Assembly (NCBI RefSeq): GCF_030052815.1
Contig: NC_079495.1
Location: 112,927,677-112,991,676 of the forward strand
Source: Hevea brasiliensis
Taxonomy: Eukaryota; Streptophyta; Magnoliopsida; Malpighiales; Euphorbiaceae
DNA length: 64,000 bases
Direction of reading: 5' to 3'
Part shown: piece after piece, positions 1 to 11,167 of the stretch
Position numbering within the stretch: position 1 is the first letter of the stretch
How the letters are laid out: each line of letters starts with the position of its first letter
The notes under the pieces: generated by a model
The model's input: only the letters and a program-made list of their open reading frames with translations
Told to the model about the DNA's origin: nothing
Database searches by the model: none
Position numbers and translations under genes: made by a program

Positions 1-1090
1 TACAGGATCATGTTATGCCTTACAGAGGGGTAAGGTGTGATAAGGGTCATGTACTTTGCCACAGATAAAATTCTATTTCGACCTGAATTCTCCTGCACTC
101 ATTCCAAACAAGCTTCTAAGGCTTTTGGGACTCTAAAACATGAGTTTTAGGCACTTAATATAAATACTAGAAGAACAAAACAGGCAGAAGGGAGTTCTAA
201 GAGTTTGCTTTACTTTCAAACCCTAGTTTCCTAAGTAATTTGGAGAGAATCTGCATTAAGGCTCAAGGAGGAGGATTCTCAGTTAAAGTTCAAAAACTTC
301 AAGGCTGCAGAACTTTGGTCTAGGTTCTTTTGTTTTATTTCTTCAGATTGTCTTATATTCTTTTATTTTAATTTTATTACATTTGTTAAACTTACCATGA
401 GTGAGTAGTTTCTTTAATTCTAGGGTTAGGAGAGTAGCACTTTCAATTTCTATTATGGATATATACTAAAATTATCTAATAGATTTGAATTTTGTTCTTT
501 GATTCAATATTATGTGTTCTTAATGCATGCTATGTGTTGGTACCCATCTAGTCATGATCTAAGATACTAATTACAGAACTTAAAGGTGAAGATTAATATT
601 AGAAATCAGGATTTCAAACCTAGAAAATCTAACCTAGAGATAGGTTGAAATTCTTTATGGAGTTACATAATTAATCAAAGAGCTTAAAGGGTTTTAATTA
701 AAATTGATCACCATGAAAGCAGGGTTCAGGTTAATTAAAATACACCTTAAGTTCCTTAAGAGAGGACTTAGGATATCTTAGGATTAATTTTCATCAAAAT
801 AACAATTTTCAATTTGTTAGATAGGTAAAGTTAAGTCCATAATAAGATTGAAGTGTGAAATGTGAACCCCTAACTCTAGAATGTTATCATCCATTGGTGT
901 TTTAGTTTAATTAATTGTTTTAGATTTTATTTCTTTTAATTTATATTTAATTACTATTTCTCTATAACTCAATCGTCTAGATAATTAAAATCACTATAGT
1001 TCAGTACTCAACACGGTCCTTGTGGTAATGATAGTCTACTCATCACTTTATTACTTGTTAAGAATCCGTGCATATGCGGGGTTGTAAACC
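1..1090 (+). other. Degenerate LTR-like sequence at the left edge
   Basis: AT-rich stretch with no coding potential. The segment at about 1000-1085 (a 'ggtccttgtggt' motif, then 'cactttattacttg', then 'gtgcatatgcgggg') resembles the 3' end of a plus-oriented plant LTR, a wording common in Athila/Tat-type LTRs. If so, a foreign LTR lies inside the Tat-A LTR that resumes at about 1100. Its start is outside the window and no TSD could be checked, so the assignment is weak. Confidence 0.3.
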
Positions 1091-1099
1091 AACAAATAG

Positions 1100-2157
1100 A
1101 AACCAATGGGAAAAGTTAGACAAGATCTTGAATTTAATTTTAAGCCCAATAATTGCAAAAAAAAAATGAAGAATTGAGGGAAATATGAGCCATGAAAGTT
1201 GGCTAAACTATAGATCGTGATTTATAGACACTTTAATTTTGGACAGCCATAACATGCCTAATTTAACAGCTTTTTTCATGATTCTTGAGGTTAAAATTAT
1301 CAGAATTTCATGAAGATTATAAATAAAATTTTTATACAATTTTTACAAAAACATAAGTATATGAAAATTAATTAAAAATGAAATGACAGAAATAAAAATA
1401 TGTGTAGAGTTGTTATGACCCTCAATTTTATCACATATACATGAATGTTATGAACATATGAGACCATGTAAAGGCACATGAACATAAAAGAACATATATA
1501 TATATATAGCATATTCCTTGAATAATCATAATTTACAACACATTTTTTAAAGAAATCTAAAAGGTTTGTTAGAGAAAAAGGAAGAAAGCAAGAAGAAAAA
1601 AGAATGAGTGAGATGGGAAAAGCTTACCGGTTGAAGAGATCAAGTGAGAGTTTTTCCTTGTGTTGTGTTGCTCTCTCCTTCCCTCCCTCTCTCTCCAACT
1701 TTGTTTCTTCTTTTCTATGAGGTATTTATAGGGTTTAGATCAAAAATATATATAGGAAGTTTATGTAATCACTAAATAAGAATATTTAAAGAGTCTTAAA
1801 GAGGAAACTTCTTACTTAATTTTTATTTTCCTTTAAAAATGAAAAAGAATTATGCGCTTTTATTTATTTAATCAAAATTTCATACTAGGCCTTATTGGCC
1901 TTAGAGAGCCCAATTAGGTTTTTCTTTTAATAAAATAAATTCCCAAAATTAAATTTAAATAAAAATAAATTTCATTTAAATTTAATTAAACATTTTTTTA
2001 TTCTTCAAAATTATTTTCTCTAAGAAACACACCATATATATGATTATCAATTTTTAATACCTTTAAATTTATCTCACAATCATACAATTTTTTTATCATT
2101 AGGTTCCTCAAAGCCTCAATGCACTTGCCCACAAGATCACAAAAATAGGGGTCTACA
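1100..2157 (-). mobile_element. 3' LTR (partial) of minus-strand Tat-A element, copy 1
   Basis: Read on the minus strand, the LTR begins TGTAGACCCC at 2157 and resembles the start of the plus-strand Tat-A LTRs at 51504 and 63063 (same opening, same GATGATAAAAAATT-type stretch, same AATTGGGC block, same TATA context). The similarity is clear but diverged, so this is another subfamily. The LTR should be about 3.2 kb; the rest is either outside the window or displaced by the debris at 1-1090. Confidence 0.72.
1723..1730 (-). promoter_or_regulatory. TATA box of the Tat-A LTR
   Basis: On the minus strand it reads CCTATAAATACC-like, followed by a purine-rich GA/AG stretch. The same arrangement occurs in the plus-strand Tat-A LTRs at 52264 and 63816, so it is probably the retrotransposon core promoter. 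Confidence 0.55.
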
Positions 2158-2172
2158 ATTTGCCTCCCACTT
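2158..2172 (-). other. Polypurine tract of Tat-A copy 1
   Basis: The minus strand reads GTGGGAGGCAAAT directly before the LTR start, the expected place for the plus-strand DNA primer. In the right-hand Tat-A element the same site has turned into a run of eleven G. Confidence 0.55.
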
Positions 2173-2259
2173 TGATGAGATTTGAAATCAATGCGAAGGC
2201 ATTGCTCGAATTTTATCAAAGTGACAATACAATTTTTTGAAAACTATTTGAAACCAAGT

Positions 2260-2890
2260 GAAATATCAATTATGAGGATTTAGTATATCTCGCTCTATCG
2301 ATATACCCTCTGCTTGAGTTAAGTTCAGGACTTTGAGTTACGAGACTAGCTATGGTCTCACAACTGTGAAAATTGAGTGTATCTTGCTTTGTCGATACTC
2401 TCTGTGTCATAGGACTAGCTACGGTCCCACAATACTAACAACTATGAGATTTGAGATTTTGAGTATATCTTGCTCTGTCGATACCCTCTTTGTCATAAGA
2501 CTAGCTACGGTCTCATAATAGTGATAACTCTATAATCTTAAATTTCGAGTGTATCTTCGTCTGTCGATACCCTGTGTCATGGGAGTAGCTACGGTCTCAC
2601 AACAGTGATAACTTTGTTATTTAATATTTCGAATGTATCTTGCTCTGTCGATACGCTATATGTTATGGAACTAGCTACAGTCCCATAACAATGACAATTG
2701 TGTTATTTGAAATTCTGACTGAATCTTGCTTATTGATACCCTCAATGTTGTGAGACTAGCTATGATCCCACAATAGTGATAATTGTGTGATTTGAAATTT
2801 TGAATGTATGTTACTCTATGGATGCCCTCTGTGTCATTAGGACTAGTTACAGTGCCTAAATAGTGATAACTCTATGATTTGAAAATTTTG
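2260..2890. repeat. Tat-A repeat A: about seven ~88-bp units, each with a hairpin
   Basis: Units are marked by 'gtatcttgctctgtcgatacc', seen in variant forms near 2287, 2381, 2465, 2553, 2637, 2724 and 2808. Between these markers lies an inverted repeat around a tagctacg-type loop (for example GAGAC..GTCTC). The array lies in the 3' noncoding part of the element, between integrase and 3' LTR. It is repeated at 36047-36677, and two units occur inverted at 62790-62960. Confidence 0.8.
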
Positions 2891-3600
2891 TGGATTTATA
2901 TTTAAGACCGTGCTCCTAAACTGCCTACTTATCCCTCTCATTATCCTTAGAGAGGAATCAAACCCACACATATTTCAATACTTAAAAACTGTGATAATGC
3001 ATGATCTTTTATGCCTTACACACCTATAGGTGACATGTTAATGCATGATCTTTTACGCTTAACACATCTATGTCATGTGCCCTAAACAAAGTCTAAGGAT
3101 TTACCAAAAAAGAAAAAAAAATTGATTTGTGATTTTAAATTTTTGAGGCTTTGAACCTAAAACCTCCAAGCTTCCTACATATCTCCTTTTAGGGAGAATT
3201 AAATCGGCTCGTAGTTTGACACTTGAAAACTGTGGTGATGCATGATCTTCTATGCCTTATACACTTACAGATGACATGTTGATGCATGATCTTCTATGCA
3301 TTACATAAGTATATTGTGCACCCTAAATGAGGTCAAAGAACTTACCAAAAACTAATATGTTATTTGGAATTTTGAGGCTTTGAACCTAGAACCTCTAGGC
3401 TTCCTAAGTATCTCCCTTTTATGGAGAATCAAATCCTCTTATAGTTTGATACTTGAAAACTATGGTGATGCATGATCTTCTATGCCTCACACACCTACAA
3501 GTGACATATTGACGCATGATCTTCTACACCTTACACAACTATGTCATACGCCCTAAACAAAGTCCAAGGACTTACCCAAAAAAAAAAAAGAAATCTACGA
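2890..3600. repeat. Tat-A repeat B: about three ~235-bp units
   Basis: Direct repeats containing 'gatgcatgatctt.tatgcctta' followed by 'acacacctataggtgacatg' and 'ccctaaacaaagtc.aaggacttacc'. Copies start near 2996, 3236 and 3467. The block is noncoding and also occurs at 36677-37382 and, inverted, at 62310-62790. Confidence 0.8.
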
Positions 3601-4640
3601 TATGAAAACTGCGATGACTAGATCTCAAAATTGCCTACGATCTATATGCTTTCTATCTTCATGCATGCACGCTTATTTCCACTGAGGGATATCTTTGAAA
3701 ACTTCAATGGGAATGAATATCACTATGGATTTTTCTAAAAATTTCAAAACTTTAATGGTGGTATTGTGAAAAATTCACTGGAGAGGTAAGAACCTTTCAA
3801 AACTTGTCAAAAACTGCACACTAAGATACTACCTCTAGGTCAAAATATAATTTCTCTCTGATTTTTCTTTAAAATCCTTTTTCTTTCTCACTATGTATTG
3901 TCATTGTAAGACAATTTTTAAGCCCATGCCTTGTCTTGATTCATTGTACTCCTCTTTTATGTGTTTTATTCTTTGTGCCAAAATTTTTGCCTAAAATGCC
4001 TTCTAGTTTCCATCTCAATGGGTTTGCTCTAACTTTTGCCTAAGCTGACCTTTCAGGTTTTCAACTTAGTGAGCTTTGTTTTTGCCCAAACTGCCTTTTT
4101 AGGTTTTTAATTTAACTTTCTTTCTTTCTTTATTTTTTTTCTTTTTTTCTTTTTTTCTTTTTTTAACTAAAGCTGCTGTCAGGGAATTCACCATTGATTA
4201 TTCCATCATGATAAGAAAACTCATACCGAACTAAAACATATAATCCTACTACTTATCTATTTAATGTATCCTTCTAGACAAAAGCATTTGCAATCATAAT
4301 TAAATAAAATCCATTTATTATCATGCAATAAAAACTTTCTTCATTAATTTGGATACACCATTATCCATTTTATATTTAGTTTTGCCTAATTTCTAAAATT
4401 TCAAAGTTTGAAATAAAATTATAACCTGCTAAATGGCCCTTTTAGGTTTTCCATCTAGATCTTTTCTCACTCTCCTTTTGCCTAGACCGTCCTTTTAGAT
4501 TTTTAGCCTAGCATGTATTATTTTTATTTTCTTCTCTTTATTATTTTTTATTTTTTATTTTTTTATTTTTTTGACCCTAACTTTTGCCTAGACCACCCTT
4601 TGGGATTTTTAACCTATCAGGCTTATCTCATACAAAGTAC
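3600..4640 (-). other. Tat-A 3' noncoding region with dispersed GAAAACC motif
   Basis: No reading frame. On the minus strand a short motif, (T)GAAAACCTGAAAGGGC followed by AGGCAAAAGTTAG, recurs about five times (near 4020, 4080, 4440, 4490 and 4590). It is interrupted by T-rich low-complexity DNA at 4110-4165 and 4515-4570. A similar motif is found in the other Tat-A copies and in the unrelated Tat-B element. Confidence 0.6.
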
Positions 4641-5045
4641 ATTTTGAGCCTATCTAGGTTAACTAGTTCTTGGAATTCATTTCCATCCAGGTCTGATATT
4701 CTCACAGCACCTATATCGGCTATCTTAGTTTGGCTTGAATTTTTCTCTTAGATCAAAAGGAATGGACTAGGCTTGTTTCAAAATCATATCACCTTCTTTG
4801 AATTTTCTTAGCCTAACTTTTTTCGTTAAAGGCCTAGGCTATCTTGCTTTGATAAGTCTGTAGATGATACAAGACCCTCATTGTCTTTCCATCAACCAAG
4901 GTTAATTCCTCATATCTTTCCTAAGCCCACACATTTTCTAAGACTTCGACTTTAAATATCACTTTTAAGAATTTTACTTCTAACTCAACGGGTAGCATAC
5001 TTCAGTTCAATATACCAAAGAAATTGGGGTTGCCCTCATGAATGT
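4640..5045 (-). pseudogene. Tat-A integrase, C-terminal remnant
   Basis: On the minus strand, broken frames read as the last part of a Ty3/gypsy integrase: an ATPISLVY-like segment just left of the chromovirus LTR, an LPVELEVK-like segment, a basic stretch around RLRKFKEGD and a C-terminus around FKPN. Integrase inserts the element cDNA into the host genome. The gene was split by the LTR starting at 5046. In the second copy the missing N-terminal side follows the solo LTR at 41982, which shows directly that one coding region was interrupted. Several stops and frameshifts make it non-functional. No catalytic residue lies in this part. Confidence 0.7.
5041..5045. other. Target-site duplication AATGT (left of chromovirus)
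   Basis: AATGT lies directly before the LTR TGTGACACC. The same five bases flank both sides of the solo LTR at 38825-41976, so the insertion is the same event in both copies. Confidence 0.8.
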
Positions 5046-8000
5046 TGTGACACCCCTTACCCGTCTACAGTGTAGCCTAGCAAGATATGCCACACAGTGT
5101 ACCGGAATACCCTATTTTAATTCAATCATTTTTATTCTTCCTAATTTATTTTTTTTATATAGTTATGGAGTACAATTTGTGAAATATAATTCATTTCAGT
5201 CATTTATTGAAATCATAATTTTATTGAGGTTCCGCAAATCTTATAGAAAATCTGGCAGAGTACCGGCTAAAAATGGAGAAAACAGTTCTTCGGAACCTGT
5301 GAAAAACACTTCCAATAATCATTTCCAATCATTCTCAAACTCCAATAATCATCAAAATCTCAATATTTTTCAACAATATTTCCATTTCTCAATCATTCAT
5401 TTCTCATGGTATTCATATATAAGCAATAAATAAATACTCAATTTTCCATTCATAAACACAATTTTCACTATTTACATTAACATCAAAATACATTACATAA
5501 GTCTCAATTACACAAGAGAAAATAAAAGTTAGTTACAAAATACCAAAATGAAACCTAGTGTCCTATCAATGTACTGAAGATGGTAAGGTGACACGGACAC
5601 TATGCAGAGCTGCAGGAGGTCTCACCCAGTTTATGGTCTACTGGGCTCTCAGTCAGTATCTCTAGAACCTACGCGTGGCAAAAGCAACGCGCTAAGCAAT
5701 AATGCTTAGTAGTGCCAATAATAAAAGAAAAATAAATAACAGAAAATAAATATGCAGTGAATGTATTGATATCTCATTGCAAATAAATTTTCGATGAGTA
5801 TCTGTAGTCTTACTTATTTTATACTTGTTATATTCATTATTTCATTAAATTTATCCACTTTCATTTTTGATTGCCCAAGTAACCTATACTGGATGACTGG
5901 ACTGGATAAACGGGTAAACTGGCACTGGGTATCAAGTACCTCGAGCCGTCACACCATCGGTCACATATGTGTCTCCCAGTGTGCAACAGAACAACTAATA
6001 AGCTGTAATAAAATTAGGCACAAGGCCAAGTATCAACATAATGTCAGAATGGCTAAAAGCCATGAAATCACAAAATGGCATAATGCCATGTGCAGTACTA
6101 CTAACTGAACCCTATTGGCATGCCAAGCTATCCAAACCAATCTTGTTAGGTATATTAGGGAATTTTACACTTTTGAGTTTTATAATTTTTGAATTTCAAG
6201 TTTTGGTGTTACTATTCACTTTATTAGTCAACCAAAATGTTGACTTTTGCATAGACAATAGGTACATTAGTTTTAATACTCCCAACATACCACATTTTGC
6301 ATTCAAAATTTGTTGGTATTGGTTGCCAATACCATTTCTAAGCTTAAAGTTAATTGAGCAGAATTTTTAGTTTTCATACCTTATTTTTACTGTTCCATTA
6401 GTCATTTTTTCAGTGGGAATTTGGCAAAATGATCAACATGAAAGTTGTTCCTTATTTTGTGTAGTTGAATTTTCATTTTTTAATCACTCCATTTGGAGTT
6501 TTATAGCTCAAGTTATGGTCCAAAAACCACAACTGGCAAGATTGGAATTTTTCTGGACTGACCATATCTATAGTATAGTGAATAGTGACTGCAACTCACT
6601 TGTTGGATAGGTTCTGGTCATAATTTGGGTTAGTTTTCTTCATGAAAGTTGTTGGTCTATATCTCAACTTGTTTCTGGTAAAATTTCAGGACAATTGGAC
6701 CATTCTACACTGAGTTATGGTCAAATGAACATTGTTTATTTGGTCATTCTGCAGAAGCAGACTGCAGGTCACCCGGATTGGGGCAAGCTTTTCGTCCACT
6801 TGGTTTGGTCTTATGGGCATTGTTTCTTCACCAAAGTTGTGCCATTATGTGTCTAGTTTCATGTCCAATTGGCCTTACACCAACTGAACCTCTACAATTC
6901 AAGTTATGGCTGCCCAAACCTGCTGGACTCATGTCCAATTCTGCAGGTCACCTAGGCCAGCCACACTAAACCTAAATCTCATCACTAAACACACTTCATT
7001 TCTTATTTACCAATAACCAAATGGTCACTAATTGACCATTAAAATTTTCCTACACCATTATAGGATTAAAAGCTCAATTTGGTCAAAACCCTAAATTCTC
7101 AATTCCTCTATTCTTCCATTAACTTACAATATAAGGTGCTAAGTGTTAATTTCATATCAAAGGACAGCTTATATACTCTTTTAATCTAAAAAAAATCATC
7201 AAAACTCTCATAAGTCCTTGGTTGCCAAAAATGGTAAAAATTCGTCATGCAACTTTTGTTTAATTTCACTTAATTTTCACACTTAATTCCTACTCCACAT
7301 GTGATATACATAAAATTTCTAGAAGGAATTGGCACTAACCTCTTTTGGGAGATAACTTGAGCTTATAAATCTCCTTAATTTCTTCTTCTAATTGCTGCTT
7401 AGAGGATGTTAAGTTGTTAGGTTAATTTATTGTGAAGCAAGTTTGTAGTTTCAAAGTGAAATAAGGTGAGGTTTGGGAGCTTTAGTGAGCTTTCATGGTG
7501 GAATGGCTTTGGGAGAAAAAGTGACGCCTGGTTTGGTTGAGGAAGAGCAGATGGCTTTTTTTTTTTTTTGTCTCAATTATCCTCTTTAATAGGTTAATTT
7601 AAGTGGCGCTTAATTGTGATTGGTGGATAGGTTTTTAATGACATCATATGATGTCATAATTAGGTATTTTCTTTCATTTTCTTTTCTTCTCTTCTCTACT
7701 CATTTCCAATTTAATTTTTAGCAATATTTATTGACATTTTATGTTATAATAATTATTTACTTAACTGGACAAGTCAGTCAAAAATCACCTCTAAAGGTGA
7801 AATGACCAAAATGCCCTCCGTTTGGCTTAACAGATCAAAATTGTCTGTACCGATTGAAAAATTTTTCTAAGTATTTTCTTGGCATTCTAATGCCATAGAA
7901 ATCTCAATGACCCTTCTCTGGAGTCCCAAAAATTATTTTATGAATTTTCCCCCAGGTCTAGGGCTCCTAGTTGCGAGAACCGCAACTTCCTACTAGGTTA

Positions 8001-8200
8001 CCCATCGCTTGGGCACTGGCTCATTTAACTTTGTTGTATTTTATTTCTAAAATTTTTCCTAAATTTTTCTTATTAATATTTGAGTTAATTATGGTTCCTC
8101 ACTTTAGTTTAAATATTTTTCCGGACGTTCTAGCTATCCGGTCCGACACTGGTCACCGGAACAGTATAATGTACGGAGTTGCTACAGGGAGGGTGTTACA
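5046..8200 (-). mobile_element. 3' LTR of the chromovirus (3155 bp)
   Basis: On the plus strand it runs from TGTGACACCCC to GGTGTTACA; on the minus (sense) strand it starts TGTAACACCC and ends GGTGTCACA. Related LTRs lie at 33943-35816, 38825-41976, 43036-46111 and, more diverged, 57823-61121. It contains several small open frames but nothing recognisable as a protein. Confidence 0.9.
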
Positions 8201-8214
8201 ACTCTTCCCCTCTA
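8201..8214 (-). other. Chromovirus polypurine tract
   Basis: The minus strand reads AGAGGGGAAGAGT immediately before the LTR start TGTAACACCC. The tract overlaps the ancestral pol stop codon at 8212-8214. Confidence 0.75.
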
Positions 8215-8973
8215 ATAAAAATTTCGTCCTCGAAATTTACCTGATGCAAACAGTTGAGGGAACTGTTGCCTCATCGTCTCTTCACTTTCCTAAGTTGCCT
8301 CTTCGGTGTTGTGGTGCCTCCAAAGCACTTTCACCAATGGAATCTGCTTATTCCTCAACTCTTTCACTTCCCAAGCCAGGATCCGTATGGGTTTTTTTTC
8401 ATATGTCAAATTCGGTTGTAGTTCAATTTCTTTCATGGAGATGACATGTGAAGGATCTGAACGATATCTTTTTAGCATAGATACGTGGAACACATTGTGG
8501 ATCTTGTCCAGCTCTGGTGGTAAAGCTAGCCTGTAAGCTACTGGTCCCACACATTCAATAACTTCATATGGGCCAATGAACCTAGGGCTCAACTTACCTT
8601 TTCTTCCAAACCTCAGTACCTTCTTCCACGGTGACACCTTGAGGAACACTTTGTCGCCAACCGCATATTCTATTTCTTTTCTCTTCAGGTCGGCATAAGA
8701 TTTCTGTCTATCTGAGGCAACCTTCAGATTGGCTTTGATTAGTTTTACTTTCTCCTCAGTCTGTTTCACCAGGTCTGGCCCTACTAATTTGTCTTTGCCC
8801 AATTCAGTCCAGCACACTGTAGTTCTACATTTCCTCCCATACAGTGCTTCATACGGGGCCATTTGGATGCTAGCTTGGTAGTTATTGTTGTATGCAAATT
8901 CTGCCAGTGGAAGATATCTATCCCAACTTCCCTCAAACTCAATGACACAACTCCTCAGCATATCCTCAAGGAC
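8212..8973 (-). pseudogene. Chromovirus integrase C-terminus with chromodomain
   Basis: An open frame of 223 codons (8290-8961) covers the end of the integrase core (FAYNNNYQASIQMAPYEALY), the GPF-like block (KLSPRFIGPYEV, then HNVFHVSMLKRY) and a C-terminal chromodomain (KPIRILAWEVKELRNKQIP, then VLWRHH). Chromodomains of this type are thought to steer insertion toward marked chromatin. The frame stops at 8290-8292 with TAG exactly where a conserved tryptophan is expected in EEAT-W-E. Some 25 further in-frame codons lead to the original stop at 8212-8214. The upstream junction with the core is an intron (8974-9048). This is the best-preserved piece of the element. Confidence 0.88.
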
Positions 8974-9048
8974 CTGACATATATTTCATGTTATTATTAT
9001 CATTTTAGTTCAATATTTGTATTAGTTCAATTGGTTTCAATTGTTTAC
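8974..9048 (-). other. 75-bp GT-AG intron inside the integrase
   Basis: On the minus strand the conserved motif ERVIQ (ends 9049) and VLEDML (starts 8973) are separated by 75 bp that begin GTAAAC and end TGTCAG, are AT-rich, and contain an in-frame stop. Removal would keep the frame. An intron explains it better than decay because the borders are exact and the flanking residues are those expected next to each other in the family. Confidence 0.75.
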
Positions 9049-10487
9049 CTGGATTACTCTTTCTGATTGCCCATCCGTCTGAGGATGGAAAGCTATGCTG
9101 AAGTGGAGTTGTATACCCAATGACTCATGCAACTTCTTCCAGAATCTCGATGTAAACCTTGGGTCTCGATCAGATATGATGGAAAGTGGAATTCCACGTA
9201 GTATAACTATCTCACTGATATACAATTCTGCTAACTTCTCCAGTGAGTAGTCAGTCCTAACTGGCAAAAAGTATACTGACTTCATCAATCTATCTACTAT
9301 CACCCATACTGCATCATGCTTCTTTTGGGTGAGAGGTAGACCACTTACAAATCCATGGTGACCCGATCCCATTTCCATTCAGGTATGCATATAGGCTGTA
9401 GCAAACCCGATGGAACTTGATGTTCTGCCTTAACTTGCTGACATGTCAAGCATTTAGTCACATAGTCAGCTATGTCCTTCTTCATACCAGGCCACCAATA
9501 CTAAAGCTTCAGATCATGATACATTTTTGTACTTCTTGGGTGCATAACATATACATTGGTGTGTGCCTCTTTTAGAATACTGGCCTTCAATTCCCCATCA
9601 TTTGGTACACACAGTCTTCCTTTGTAGTAAAGACACCCATCTGTTTTCACTTCATAGTTAGTTTCTTTCCCTTCTAGGATTTTTCTCATAATAGCCTTTA
9701 GCTTCTCATCTACCTTCTGCCCATCTAAAATCTGCTGTAATAGGTTTGGCCTCACTTGCAACTCAGCTAAAATAGCTCCATCTCGAACCAAAGATAGACC
9801 GGCATTCAATGATCTCAAAGCTGTGATGGATTTTCTACTCAAAGCATCAGCAACTACATTTGCCTTCCCAGGATGGTAGTCAATTACACAATCATAGTCC
9901 TTCAGGAACTCAATCCATCGCCTCTGTCTAAGGTTGAGCTCCTTCTGGGTTGGCAAGTATTTCAGGCTTTTGTGGTCTGTGTAAATGTAGCACTTTTCAC
10001 CATACAAGTAATGCCTCCATATCTTCAGTGCGAAGATAATTGCTGCAAGTTTTAAATCATGGGTAGGGTAATTCTGTTCATGTGGCCTTAGCTGCTTGGA
10101 AGCAGAAGCGACCACCTTCCCCTCTTGCATCAATACACACCCTAACCGATTATGAGAGGCATCACTGTAGACCACAAAGTCCTTTCTCGACACTGGCTGT
10201 GTTAACACTGGTGCCTCTGTCAACATAGCCTTTAACTTCTCAAAACTAGTCTGACACTTGTCATTCCAGTCAAATCTGACATTCTTATGTAACAACTTAG
10301 TCATTGGAGCAGCTATTAAGGAAAATCCCTTCACAAATCTCCTGTAATACCCAGTTAGCCCCAAGAAGCTTCTGATCTCAGTTGTATTTCTGGGAGGCTT
10401 CCATTCCATCACTGCTTCTATTTTCTTGGGATCCACCCTAATCCCATCAGCTGACACTATGTGTCCAAGGAACGCAATCTCATTCAA
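9049..10487 (-). pseudogene. Chromovirus RNase H and integrase (zinc and catalytic domains)
   Basis: A 328-codon open frame (9501-10487) covers the RT thumb/connection ([11 protein letters not shown], then [12 protein letters not shown]), RNase H ([13 protein letters not shown], then [10 protein letters not shown], then DALSRKS) and the start of the integrase HHCC zinc domain ([18 protein letters not shown]). A TAG at 9501-9503 interrupts the zinc domain just before YWWPGM; the CLTCQQ cysteines follow. The next frame (9037-9378) carries the catalytic core with FVSGLP, SDRDPRFTSRFW and HPQTDGQSERV, so the D,D,E signature region is recognisable. A shift near 9378 separates the zinc part from the core. 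RNase H degrades the RNA strand during reverse transcription; integrase inserts the cDNA. Confidence 0.88.
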
Positions 10488-11162
10488 CTAGAAGTCACAC
10501 TTGGACAACTTAGCATACAGCTTCTTTTCTCTCAGGGTTTGCAGAACAATCCTCAAATGCTCATCATGTTCTTCACTGGTCTTGGAATACACCAAAATAT
10601 CATCAATAAAGACCACTACAAACTGATCTAGGTATGGATGGAAGATACATTCATAAGGTCCATGAATGCTGCTGGTGCATTTGTTAGGCCAAAGGGCATC
10701 ACCAAAAACTCATAATGCCCATACCGAGTCCTAAATGCAGTATTTGGCACATCTGCATCTTTCACTCTCAACTGATGATACCCTGATCTGAGATCAATTT
10801 TGGAAAATACTCCTGCTCCCTTCAACTGATCAAACAGATCATCAATTCTAGGTAATGGATACTTATTCTTCACAGTCACTTTATTCAACTGTCGGTAATC
10901 AATGCATAACCTCAAAGTCCCATCCTTCTTCTTTACAAACAGCACTGGAGCTCCTCATGGTGACACACTAGGGCATATGAACCCCTTATCCAGTAACTCC
11001 TGTAACTGGATTTTCAGTTCCTTCAATTCTGTGGCCGCCATCCTATAAGGAGAAATAGAGATTGTTGCTGTACCCGACAGTATATCAATAGCAAATTCAA
11101 CTTCCCTTTCTGGTAGCAAACCAGGCAATTCTTTAGGGAACACATCTGGGAAGTCTTTTACT
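10488..11162 (-). pseudogene. Chromovirus reverse transcriptase (palm and fingers)
   Basis: Frame 10955-11143 gives the RT entry region ([17 protein letters not shown], then [13 protein letters not shown]). Frame 10628-10945 gives the fingers and palm ([19 protein letters not shown], then [13 protein letters not shown], then [17 protein letters not shown]). After a frameshift at about 10650 the catalytic motif FIDDILVYS follows near 10600, then a stop just before [10 protein letters not shown] further break lies at 10945-10955 (SP|APV junction). The enzyme copies element RNA into DNA. The 5' side of the frame ends at Tat-B's TSD (11163-11167). Protease and gag continue at 32058 on the other side. 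Confidence 0.88.
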
Positions 11163-11167
11163 GTGGG
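11163..11167. other. Target-site duplication GTGGG (left of Tat-B)
   Basis: GTGGG precedes the LTR start TGTCGCAACGGG. The identical GTGGG follows the other LTR end at 32053-32057. Confidence 0.85.

Noticed and set aside
5038..5433. 131-codon open frame, with a near-identical one at 38817-39209
   Set aside because: It runs from Tat-A flank into the chromovirus LTR; AT-rich, low-complexity composition and no known domain.
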